The notes beneath the pieces were generated by a model. The model was not told where the DNA came from. It made no database searches and saw only the letters and a list, made by a program, of their open reading frames with translations. Of a DNA stretch of 64,000 bases, positions 37,234-45,519 are shown piece by piece. Position numbers and translations under genes: made by a program. The first letter of the stretch is position 1. Every line of letters begins with the position of its first letter. Source of the DNA: Calditrichota bacterium (GTDB lineage Bacteria > Zhuqueibacterota > Zhuqueibacteria > Zhuqueibacterales > Geothermadaptataceae); NCBI GenBank assembly GCA_008501765.1, contig QQUE01000008.1:1-64000 (forward strand), in the 5' to 3' direction.

Positions 37234-38741
37234 CTTGTGTCCAGTTTATAATTCGGTGTATTTATAAATGTATCGTTAATTTTAAATTCCAGCCAGCTGT
37301 GATTGACTTTTTGTACCGCACCATCGGCATAATGAGAAAGAATGTCGAAAAGGGGTTTGCGGATATAAATTGGCATATCTTCCAAATTACTCCGTTCCTT
37401 ATCAAATCGCAGCTTGGTTATTTCAGCGTGTTCCTTTGCCAGCTTGGAAGTGTGTTCATTCCGTTTTATCAGATTTTTCTCAAGCATCAGGTAATATAAA
37501 TGCGCTGCATCGCTGCCAATCTGTTTTACGGAATGAGTTTCCAGAGCATGCAAGCCATGGGTAATTTGCGCTTCGTTATAACCACATTTTGTAGGGTCTT
37601 CATCCAGAGATTTAACCATCCCGATAATCCGGCGGCATTTTTCACATTTGCCGCAGGGATACATCCTGCCATTTACCTCATGGGCAGAATGGCACGATAC
37701 CTGGTGTTTCTGAAGCTCCGGATATCTTTTTATTAACACTTTCATTATGAGCAGCTCCGATAAACTTCTCAAAAGCGAAAACTGGTTAATTAACCAGCCC
37801 TTGCTTCTGTAGTAGCGGGTCATCGCATTATCAAAATATTTGCTCTGATCATAGAGTCCATCGTAATGAGTAATTCCGTGCATGTTGCACGTCATGGTGG
37901 TATCGTATTCATCACCGATTAAAATGTTTCCTATGCCTTTTTTTCTTGCAACCGGCAATACACCGAACAAAAATACAGCAACGGTCCATAGCCGTAGCGG
38001 GTAAATATCTGACCGGATGCTGGCAAAATTTTCTTTGATAAACGGTAATTGTTTTAGCATCCAATTAAAAACCCGGTCACTATTACACCATGGCTTTTCC
38101 GTGTTTGGCTCAATCGTTTTAAAATGTCGGTGCGCATTCACCGCTGTAAACCAATGTCGCCCGGCTTCGTTTATAAAAACCGGATAGGGTTCGCCAATTT
38201 CCTTTATTATGCCGTAGGTCAGCAAACTGTCTTTTCCACCGCTGCTTAATATTGCGTATTTACTTAGATCAGTTTTTGCATTTTCCTTGCTAAGCTCCAT
38301 GTCTGCGAAGCACGAATTTGTAAATTGCAGCTTTGATTGGGTATATGTGCTCTTTTTTTCCGGTTTTAATTGATCAAAGGGTGGTTTCAAAAACTCGTTT
38401 TTTATCAATAGCTTGTTGGTCAGGATTTCCCGCGATGTATTCTCCAGCATATCAACAAGAAATCTCTGATCCGTTTTATCAAACAGCCCATCAATTTCAA
38501 TGGTTTCAAAAAACAGCCCATAGTTTAATGCAACTTGTGCCAGCATCATCGATGCCAGGTTCACGTCGGAGGCTTGCTTTTTGCTGAAATATGCATTCTC
38601 ATATGAATAGATTAATTCAATTGAATTGGTATCACCTGAAAACTTTTCAACACAGTACTCAGCTTTTACTTTTCGCGGTTCAATAGAAATATTTTTTACC
38701 GCAAGTTTTTTCAGAACGACAAACGACTCAAGAGTGATCAT
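37230..38741 (-). CDS. QueC-like PP-loop ATPase with zinc-binding Cys cluster
   Basis: 503 residues. The N-terminal 160 residues are not recognised. The core has the PP-loop pyrophosphatase motif SSGGKDS (166-172). A Cys cluster follows at about 350-370, C-x13-CGKC-x2-C, resembling the zinc site of QueC/ExsB proteins. PP-loop enzymes adenylate a carbonyl, releasing pyrophosphate, to make amides, thio-compounds or epimerisable esters. The glutamate epimerase MurL also uses ATP to AMP and PPi, so a MurL-like role is a possible alternative. The gene overlaps both neighbours by four bases. It is much longer than QueC (about 230 residues), so it is a distinct family. The reaction is unknown. Confidence 0.75.
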   Translation of the reverse strand: MITLESFVVLKKLAVKNISIEPRKVKAEYCVEKFSGDTNSIELIYSYENAYFSKKQASDVNLASMMLAQVALNYGLFFETIEIDGLFDKTDQRFLVDMLENTSREILTNKLLIKNEFLKPPFDQLKPEKKSTYTQSKLQFTNSCFADMELSKENAKTDLSKYAILSSGGKDSLLTYGIIKEIGEPYPVFINEAGRHWFTAVNAHRHFKTIEPNTEKPWCNSDRVFNWMLKQLPFIKENFASIRSDIYPLRLWTVAVFLFGVLPVARKKGIGNILIGDEYDTTMTCNMHGITHYDGLYDQSKYFDNAMTRYYRSKGWLINQFSLLRSLSELLIMKVLIKRYPELQKHQVSCHSAHEVNGRMYPCGKCEKCRRIIGMVKSLDEDPTKCGYNEAQITHGLHALETHSVKQIGSDAAHLYYLMLEKNLIKRNEHTSKLAKEHAEITKLRFDKERSNLEDMPIYIRKPLFDILSHYADGAVQKVNHSWLEFKINDTFINTPNYKLDTR

Positions 38742-39808
38742 TTTATATACGGCTTTAATAATTCAACAAGCGGATCTGCGTTTTCTGCGAGTACATCAAA
38801 AGCAGGAAGTCCGGTTTCTTTGGTAATTTCTTCGCATGCCGGACTTATTTCTTCTCTCCGCATCAGTTCATGGTTAAGGGTGATCGCGATTACTTTTTTG
38901 CCGGAAATGGTTTCAATGGCGTTGATTTGCTCTTTAAGGGGGTGCAATTTATAACCGGGAAAACCATCGTATTCGATGCGTTTTGGCGCATGTTGCAGGA
39001 TAACAAAATCAGGGCGTCCAGCGGCCAGAATCTCGAACCCACCTGGATAAGCGGGGTTCATCAAACTGCCCTGCCCCTCGATCAGGATCACATCCGGTGA
39101 TTCATTTTTCCAGGCTTCATGGACTGCATGCTCAATCTCGCCTGAAACAAAATCGTTTATACAACTATCCATAATCATCGAATACTTTGCGCCTTGCATC
39201 CAGGCTGTTTGACCTGTTCCGACCATTTCGGCTGTTAAACCAGCTTTTCTAAAGGCATGGACAATTATCCAGGCTGTTGTCCTTTTTCCGATTGCTGAAT
39301 CTGTTCCCAGTACCGCAATTTTCAGACAATCCACTTCTTCGATTCTCCCGGTGAAAAAGTGGAGCTCATCACGATCCGGGGTTCGGCGTATGTCGCGAAT
39401 TCGACAATTATGTTTTTTCGCAAGTGCTGCGATTTCACCATCTTTATATAAAAAATCGTGCAGACCGCTATCAACATTTAGTCCAGATTGCAAGGCCAGT
39501 TTAATGGTGTTTTTTGCACTTTGTGGCAGCCGGCCGCCATCCGGCGCTAAACCGATAACCAGTGTTTCCGGTTTTTTTTTCGGGTTTATGCCTAATAGTG
39601 CTTCTTTAAAATCTGTATAAATTGGGATGCCATTCGCCTTGTCGTCAAGAACCAAGCCGGCATCCTGACCAGCGTATTTATGGTCGATTACGCCGACTAT
39701 CTCATAGCGTTCGGTGAAGCGTACCAGTCCATGGGCTGTTTTGCCATTTGGGGTATTAAACGCTTCGTCGACGTAAACCAAAGCCGGGCCATCAATTGTC
39801 TTTTTCAT
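38738..39808 (-). CDS. DUF1611 P-loop protein (DgcN-like)
   Basis: 356 residues: an N-terminal Rossmann-like half (ALVYVDEAFNTPNGKTAHGL ... GLAPDGGRLP) and a C-terminal P-loop half with a Walker-like LGTDSAIGKRTT near 175 and VILIEGQGSLMNPAY. This is the DUF1611 architecture. A characterised member, DgcN, N-acetylates D-glutamate ahead of DgcA, an enolase-superfamily racemase. An epimerase of that superfamily is in this same operon. Here the PP-loop and creatininase genes sit between them, so the pathway may be an elaborated variant. It overlaps the PP-loop gene by four bases. No signal peptide is seen. Function is inferred from family and context. Confidence 0.82.
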   Translation of the reverse strand: MKKTIDGPALVYVDEAFNTPNGKTAHGLVRFTERYEIVGVIDHKYAGQDAGLVLDDKANGIPIYTDFKEALLGINPKKKPETLVIGLAPDGGRLPQSAKNTIKLALQSGLNVDSGLHDFLYKDGEIAALAKKHNCRIRDIRRTPDRDELHFFTGRIEEVDCLKIAVLGTDSAIGKRTTAWIIVHAFRKAGLTAEMVGTGQTAWMQGAKYSMIMDSCINDFVSGEIEHAVHEAWKNESPDVILIEGQGSLMNPAYPGGFEILAAGRPDFVILQHAPKRIEYDGFPGYKLHPLKEQINAIETISGKKVIAITLNHELMRREEISPACEEITKETGLPAFDVLAENADPLVELLKPYIK

Positions 39809-39810
39809 TC

Positions 39811-40875
39811 TTAATATTTCCCTGTTAAAATTGCAACATACCTGTCATTGATTAGTTCATTTTTTTCATGTAACTCGAGTAAAGCAATGAGCCCTGCAGT
39901 CGAAGCCGGCAAAATTCGGTAACCCTCTTTTTTGTGTATAAATGTACTCATCCGGCGCATTTTTATGTCGCTGATGTGGTGGGCTGTTCCATCTGTTTGT
40001 CTGATGGCGTAGAGGGCTTCGTTGCCATCAAAACTATGCCAATTGATTAATGGTTCATTGATTTCCGTTTCTTTAATTTGCTTGGGATCGATGTCTTTAC
40101 AATAGTCAAGTCCCGATTTGAATGAGGTGATTATTGGATTTTTATGGGCTGCAGAGCCGGCAATAAATTTCGGTATTCTGGATGTTCTTCCGCGTTTGTA
40201 AAGGCTTACAAAACCACGATATACACCCGCGAGTAAAGTTCCATTTGAAACCGGCATGGCAATATATTTGGGCGCATCGCGCAATTGGTCATAAATTTCA
40301 TAGGCAATTTCGGAATAGGCCATAATTTGCAACGGCGTGTTTACCCCACCCGGATTGGCATCATACCATTCATTATTTTGGGCCAGTTTACTCGATTCAA
40401 AAACGACATCCTCATAGGAACCTGCTAATCTGATGATTTTTACATCAAAATTTTGCATCTCTTTAATGCGCTCGGTATGGTATGATTCCGGGATAAATAT
40501 TCTGCATTCCAATCCGGCCAGATAAGCTGCATAGGCCACTGCAACTCCATAATTTCCACATGTAGCCAATGAAATAACATTGAAATCGCGCCGGAATGCA
40601 TCATGGACCTGTGCAAATGCAATCCTGTCCTTGTGCGTGCCGGATGGATTTTCACCTTCATATTTAATATATAATTGACGAATGCTGAATTCCCGCTCCA
40701 GATTACGAGAGCGATTAAGTGAAGTATCACCAATTTCCAGGCTAATAATGTCTTCCAAAGATTCAATCCTGTCCACAATGGACAGACTTTTATCTTTGAT
40801 CATTTGACTTAAGTTGTTTATTTCTTTGCTAATTTTTATTTGGGCAGATTTAACACCATCAAGTAAATTTAACAT
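39811..40875 (-). CDS. PLP-dependent enzyme, threonine synthase/cysteine synthase superfamily
   Basis: 354 residues of fold-type II PLP enzyme. The Schiff-base Lys is K82 in NPSGTHKDR, ATCGNYGVAVAYA supplies the substrate loop, and PVSNGTLLAGVYRGF is the phosphate-binding Gly/Ser-rich turn. A 45-residue N-terminal helix precedes the usual GDTSL start. It is the first gene of the five-gene operon, with a two-base gap to the DUF1611 gene. Members catalyse beta- or gamma-replacement/elimination on amino acids. Here it may make or break the amino acid handled by the downstream epimerase. The THKDR variant is less usual than SFKDR of threonine synthase, so that name should not be assigned without a search. 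Confidence 0.85.
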   Translation of the reverse strand: MLNLLDGVKSAQIKISKEINNLSQMIKDKSLSIVDRIESLEDIISLEIGDTSLNRSRNLEREFSIRQLYIKYEGENPSGTHKDRIAFAQVHDAFRRDFNVISLATCGNYGVAVAYAAYLAGLECRIFIPESYHTERIKEMQNFDVKIIRLAGSYEDVVFESSKLAQNNEWYDANPGGVNTPLQIMAYSEIAYEIYDQLRDAPKYIAMPVSNGTLLAGVYRGFVSLYKRGRTSRIPKFIAGSAAHKNPIITSFKSGLDYCKDIDPKQIKETEINEPLINWHSFDGNEALYAIRQTDGTAHHISDIKMRRMSTFIHKKEGYRILPASTAGLIALLELHEKNELINDRYVAILTGKY

Positions 40876-40991
40876 TCTGATTCCAATACTAAAGATTGTA
40901 TGTTATATTTTCCCACTCTTCATCCCGATCGATGAAAGTTGAATGTATAGTAATCTTTTCTCATAACATATACTTTTGTAAAAAATTATCC

Positions 40992-41388
40992 TAATCCGTT
41001 GTGCATAATTCAACCAATTGCATTTGGAGCGCCTTTTTTTGTCATTTTACTGCGTATAACAAAAAAACGTTTTGCTCTGTCGGCCGATGGCTCGGCAATC
41101 TTTTAGCCGGAATCCGTTCTTTTGCGAGGATGGATTCCCAATAAAGGCATTTGGGAATGACATGAAATTCAAAAAAGATGCTAGTGTTTCAATTAATTAG
41201 AGTTTATCCGAGATTCCCTCGTTGTGTCATTCCGGTCGCCCTCTTTTGGCGTACCGGAATCTACTTGAGCCTACCTCAGCATGAGATTCCGGGAATCGAT
41301 AAAAAATATCGAATTCGGAATGACAAAAAAGGGACATTTCCGGATGGGCACTAATTATAATATACATTCTATTTTGCAGTACGGATTA
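40992..41388. repeat. Composite MITE-like element with two internal GTCATTCC modules
   Basis: The outer ends TAATCCGTTGTGCA (from 40992) and TGCAGTACGGATTA (to 41388) are inverted and resemble the ends at 23554-23776. Inside lie two inverted modules: GTCATTTTAC...GGGAATGACAT (about 41040-41163) and GTCATTCCGGTCG...ATTCGGAATGACA (about 41225-41326). It looks like nested or tandem insertion of one family. No gene is encoded in the 598-bp spacer 40876-41473. Confidence 0.65.
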
Positions 41389-41473
41389 TTTTTATTTCTT
41401 TGTTAAATGGGCTCGGTTATTGGATTTTTTTACGAAGATATTACTTGTAATTTCAATAAATTCATGGAAATAA

Positions 41474-42472
41474 ATGCCTGTATCCATCAAGATTCTTTTT
41501 TTCGCAGACTCCCATCTTGGTTTTGATTTGCCCATGCGTCCACGCATCCAACGGCGCCGTCGCGGCGAAGATTTTTTCGCTAATTTTCAGACGATCATCA
41601 AAACGGCAGCCGAAGAAAAAGTTGATCTCGTTTTGCACGGCGGCGATTTGTTTTTCTGGGCAAAATTGCCAAATGCGCTGGTGACAAAAGTGGCGCTGCC
41701 GCTGTACGATCTGGCCGAATCGGGCGTGCCCATCTACATTGTTCCAGGCAATCACGAACGATCACGGATTCCGAATCATTTCGGATTTGCTCACCGTAAT
41801 ATCCATATTTTTAATCGACCGCGTACTTTTGTTTTTGAAAAAAATGGCTTCAGACTAGCCCTTGCCGGATTTCCATTTGCCAGAAATATTTACACACAAT
41901 TTAATTTTTTGATCAACAAAACAGAATATAAAAATTGTGCGACTGATGTTCGATTGCTCTGCCTGCACCAGGCGATCTCCGGTGCGCGGGTCGGCGCAGC
42001 GAATTATACTTTTCGGCAGGGCCCGGAAATAATCCCGGCTCATTTTCTCACCAACGATTTCCACGCCGTTCTTTCGGGACATATCCACCGCGCCCAAATT
42101 TTGACAAGTGATTCCGCTGGTCGTGCATTTTCGCAGCCGGTCATTTATCCGGGCTCAATTGAGCGGACGTCTTTTGCTGAACGAAACGAGGAGAAGGGGT
42201 TTTATACGCTGCAAATTGATTCTGACTCAAAAGTCCCCAAAATTGAGTTTTGCTCACTTCCGACGCGGCCAATGTTCAAAATTGAGCTAAATTTGACGGG
42301 ATTGAATCGAACGGATAGCTTAATTAAAATAAAGGAAAAATTTAGTACTTTGCCGAAAAATGCAGTTGTGCAATTGAAGTTAGTGCCAGCATTTGACTGG
42401 GAGATTTCAGCCTCGGCCTTGCGCGATATGGCGCCGGAAAGTATGAATGTTTCTTTGGCGGTAGAACGATAA
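41474..42472 (+). CDS. SbcD/Mre11-like metallophosphoesterase
   Basis: 332 residues with all five calcineurin-like motifs: FADSHLG, LHGGDLFF, PGNHE, CLHQ and LSGHIHR. A short C-terminal beta domain follows, as in SbcD/YhaO nucleases (about 400 residues). The capping region is shorter and no SbcC/ATPase gene adjoins, so it is a stand-alone member. It probably cleaves DNA ends or another phosphodiester using two metal ions. Before the ATG at 41474 the sequence is AATTCATGGAAATAA with no clear ribosome site. It follows the composite repeat at 40992-41388. Confidence 0.85.
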   Translation: MPVSIKILFFADSHLGFDLPMRPRIQRRRRGEDFFANFQTIIKTAAEEKVDLVLHGGDLFFWAKLPNALVTKVALPLYDLAESGVPIYIVPGNHERSRIPNHFGFAHRNIHIFNRPRTFVFEKNGFRLALAGFPFARNIYTQFNFLINKTEYKNCATDVRLLCLHQAISGARVGAANYTFRQGPEIIPAHFLTNDFHAVLSGHIHRAQILTSDSAGRAFSQPVIYPGSIERTSFAERNEEKGFYTLQIDSDSKVPKIEFCSLPTRPMFKIELNLTGLNRTDSLIKIKEKFSTLPKNAVVQLKLVPAFDWEISASALRDMAPESMNVSLAVER

Positions 42473-42537
42473 ATACAAATTCAGAGACTGGCTGTCCGAG
42501 CCTGTCAATCGTAAACTTCCTTAACCGGTACCCAGAT

Positions 42538-42986
42538 TTATATTTCTTCAGGCAGTGACTCATTATCTTTCACGTTGCAATACTTTTCAAAATCGATCGG
42601 CATGGCGACGCTGAGTCCATTTTTTGGAATATAGTTCTTGTACAAATAAATGAGCGCGTCATCAATCCCGTTCACCCCGCCTTCGACTTTTTGAACAGCG
42701 TATTTGGACCCAGGCACTCTTTTGGACAGCATTCGCATTGGGACAGCCATATCCGGTTCTTTTCAAGGCAAGCCATATACGTCATTTCAAATTTCCCGGG
42801 AAATTGCGGGTGATACAATTGCAGTCCATAAATGGCCTTGCCAATCCTGGAAATTGCGGCATCATCCGCCAGGGACCCGAAATACTCCCAGGCTGCTTCA
42901 AACGGTGTGGTTTCCGGATTGCCAAACAACGCAACGCCGACAAACTCAACCGGACCAAAGAATTCAATTTTGGTTTTTGGATTCAT
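42538..42986 (-). pseudogene. GyrI-like effector-binding protein, frameshifted
   Basis: The ATG at 42986 has an AAGGGA site and starts a GyrI-like small-molecule-binding domain (MNPKTKIEFFGPVEFVGVAL ... GKFEMTYMACLEKN). Near 42756 the frame breaks. The next frame continues the same domain without loss (PDMAVPMRMLSKRVPG ... GVNGIDDALIYLYKNYIPK) to a stop at 42538. Restoring one C in AACCGG rejoins the frames exactly, so it is a one-base deletion or a sequencing error. The intact product would be about 149 residues. Such stand-alone domains bind amphipathic small molecules. Confidence 0.82.
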
Positions 42987-43129
42987 ATCGATTCCCTTAG
43001 TGGATGGTATAGGCCTTACGTTGTTTTTTTCAGACAGCAATTTTTATATAATTTTTCTAAAGAGTTTCATCATTGCCATTTCATTCATCAACTGATATTT
43101 AATACCTGAATGGGGACCGGATTTACCTG

Positions 43130-43612
43130 TCAGCTTAATTTTTTATGATCTGTGACTTTTTCTATCATTTCCCACCTGGTTGGTGGGTCTAATTTTTTAT
43201 TGAGATGATAAGTTAAAGCTAAAGCAATGCACTGTTTTAATTCTTTTATTGGGATTTTATCATTTACACTAAAATCAATACTCCGGTTTCCTCCAAATTT
43301 GAATTTTTGAGGAAATCGTTGTTTAAATGCCGGAACCAGATTCGCTGTGCATTTAAAATACAGTGAGTACTGTTCTTTTTGCGATGCTTTCCAGGCAATT
43401 CTTAATGTGCTGCCACTTTTGGTTTTTGGTGTCAGGTAACTCGGTTCGCCCCATTTCAGTGTTTCCTCTATCTCGCCAACACTTTCAATTGAAGCCGCCG
43501 TGTCAAAGATCAAGTGCCTAAGAAACAATAATTTAGATTTTATTTCTTGAGGATAAGTATTTAAAACAACTGCAACCTCACTTTTTATTGGGATATCCGG
43601 GAATTTATGCAT
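43130..43612 (-). CDS. DUF1801 domain protein
   Basis: About 160 residues from the ATG at 43612 (AGAGGT site); the frame extends nine codons upstream. DUF1801 / YdhG-like pattern: YPQEIKSKLLFLRHLIFDTA, EETLKWGEPSYL and the C-terminal ALALTYHLNKK. Single domain, no signal peptide. The family is small and loosely connected with iron handling in Bacillus (Fra), but no reaction is known. It is a single gene between the frameshifted GyrI-like gene and meaB. Confidence 0.85.
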   Translation of the reverse strand: MHKFPDIPIKSEVAVVLNTYPQEIKSKLLFLRHLIFDTAASIESVGEIEETLKWGEPSYLTPKTKSGSTLRIAWKASQKEQYSLYFKCTANLVPAFKQRFPQKFKFGGNRSIDFSVNDKIPIKELKQCIALALTYHLNKKLDPPTRWEMIEKVTDHKKLS

Positions 43613-43903
43613 TTTGCTATTACCTCTGGCAAATATCATAATTGTCGATGGACTGAATGTGGCGAAATCAAGAAGCAGGGTTTGTTATCGTAAGTAAACC
43701 TTGCAAAAATTTGGATGTTAATCTATGAGAAATAGTCGTTTAATGCAAGTAATACATATTTGCATTTGATTGAGATTCGGTTTTTGAAAATACCCAAAAT
43801 TCACATTTTAATACCGCAAAAATATTGTCAGTGACGAGTAGGCTCCGGAATTGCCAAAAATGCAAGCTGCGATTATGATCCACAACCTTTCCACCTTAAA
43901 CCT

Positions 43904-45064
43904 TCAAACCTTCTTTTCATAAATATCCACCAACTTCTGCGCTGCTGTTGTTGCCGGCATTTTACCGGCCATGACGGCATTTTCAATTTGCGGCAACGCG
44001 TGTAAAATGGCCTCATTTTTATAGAAAATGCTTTGCAAATATTCTTCGACCATGGCGCGCATCCATTCGCGGGACTGGCTGCGACGGCGGGCAGCAAAGG
44101 TCCTGTTGTCCCTTGTTATGGTCTTGAACTTTTCGATGACCTGCCAAAGTTCCGCAATTCCTTCGCCAGTCACGGCGGAACAGGTAAATGCCTTCGTTTG
44201 CCAGCCTATGGTGTGCTGCGGCATGTAGTGCAATGCCATGGCGTAATCCTGTTTTGCAGCCTCGGCTTTGGGTTTGTTGTCGCCATCGGCTTTGTTGACC
44301 AACACGGCATCGGCAATTTCCATGACACCTTTTTTAATCCCCTGCAACTCGTCTCCGCCACCGGCAATCTGCAGCAGCAGAAAAAAATCGACCATCGAAC
44401 GGACGGTAATTTCGCTTTGGCCAACGCCAACGGTTTCTACGAGAATGATATCAAATCCGGCGGCCTCACAGATCAGCATCGTTTCACGGGTTTTGCGCGC
44501 CACGCCGCCCAAAGCGCCGCTGGTGGGGGAGGGGCGGATAAATCCGGCCGGTTTGTTCGCCAATTTTTCCATGCGCGTTTTATCACCCAAAATGCTGCCA
44601 CCAGTGATGGAACTGCTCGGATCGATGGCGAGCACGGCGACGCTGTGCCCTTGCTCGATTAGATACAAACCGAATGCTTCGATGAGTGTGCTTTTCCCGG
44701 CGCCTGGCACCCCTGTAATACCGATTCGAATTGAATTTCCAGTGTGGGGCATGAGCTCGGTGAGCAGTGTCTGAGCTTGTTTTTGGTGTTTTACAGAATT
44801 ACTCTCGATAATGGTGATCGCTCGGGCAAGTGTGGTTCTGTCACGAGCGAGGATTCCTGAAACATAGTCTTCGGTTTTTAGCGGCTGTCTTTTTTTGATG
44901 GATTTATTTGTTGTGGTTTCGTGCATTTCCCCTGATTTAAGTCCATCGTGGCAACCAGCCACGCCGGGCATCACGTTGGTCGTAAATTCTCCGCTTTCTT
45001 TTTTAGCGGCAGGCACCCATTCCGGTGATTTTGAATCCTTGGCTTTCTTCTTTTTTGGTTTCAT
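43904..45064 (-). CDS. meaB: MeaB/ArgK-type GTPase chaperone of B12 mutases
   Basis: 386 residues of the G3E GTPase family: P-loop GITGVPGAGKST (115-126), AIDPSSSITGGSILGDKTRM switch region, ETVGVGQSE and VNKADGDN. MeaB gates adenosylcobalamin loading and protects methylmalonyl-CoA mutase. IcmF at 27-30 kb carries its own G-domain, so this protein most likely serves a separate methylmalonyl-CoA mutase outside the window. The first 60 residues form a Lys-rich, low-complexity extension not needed by the family; a later start is possible, but no better ribosome site was found. C-terminal dimerisation helices are present. Confidence 0.93.
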   Translation of the reverse strand: MKPKKKKAKDSKSPEWVPAAKKESGEFTTNVMPGVAGCHDGLKSGEMHETTTNKSIKKRQPLKTEDYVSGILARDRTTLARAITIIESNSVKHQKQAQTLLTELMPHTGNSIRIGITGVPGAGKSTLIEAFGLYLIEQGHSVAVLAIDPSSSITGGSILGDKTRMEKLANKPAGFIRPSPTSGALGGVARKTRETMLICEAAGFDIILVETVGVGQSEITVRSMVDFFLLLQIAGGGDELQGIKKGVMEIADAVLVNKADGDNKPKAEAAKQDYAMALHYMPQHTIGWQTKAFTCSAVTGEGIAELWQVIEKFKTITRDNRTFAARRRSQSREWMRAMVEEYLQSIFYKNEAILHALPQIENAVMAGKMPATTAAQKLVDIYEKKV

Positions 45065-45519
45065 ATTTTATGGAAATATTCTAAAAAAATAGTACTAATT
45101 TTTAATCGGAAGCACATGGGCTGAGATAACGGGCCGTAGTTTAATTTGTCAGGCAGAGCCTTGTAACGAGTAAATATGTGTTAATTTAAAGTATTTTTCA
45201 AAAATTCCAACCAAAACGCGTGCGTGTTTTAAATCCACGGGAATCTTTAAAATATGAATCTGTCCGGCGCACGGTGCTTCCTTTACATTGAAAAACAAAT
45301 AAAATATTATGATCTTTTAAACTCTTTGGTGAGAAAATACTTGTTAATGGTGAATTAATCTAATATTATGGAAGTGCTTCCCTTGATTCGCTTCAATCGC
45401 CTCATTATTTGCCATTTTTAACTAAGAATAAAGTTTGGAAATGGTTTCATAATCTTCAATATTCACCGTTCTTTAATAGCAAGCCAATTTATCTATTTTT
45501 CACTTTTTATGGAGGAGTC
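45065..45519. other. Promoter region of the amylase gene
   Basis: 455 AT-rich bases between divergent meaB and the amylase gene. No repeat or second gene is seen. The amylase frame is open from 45409, but the residues before 45520 do not look like signal-peptide sequence, so that part is read as leader. Confidence 0.45.

Noticed and set aside
37230..38741. QueC (7-cyano-7-deazaguanine synthase)
   Set aside because: The PP-loop and Cys cluster fit, but the protein is about twice as long and no queuosine gene adjoins.
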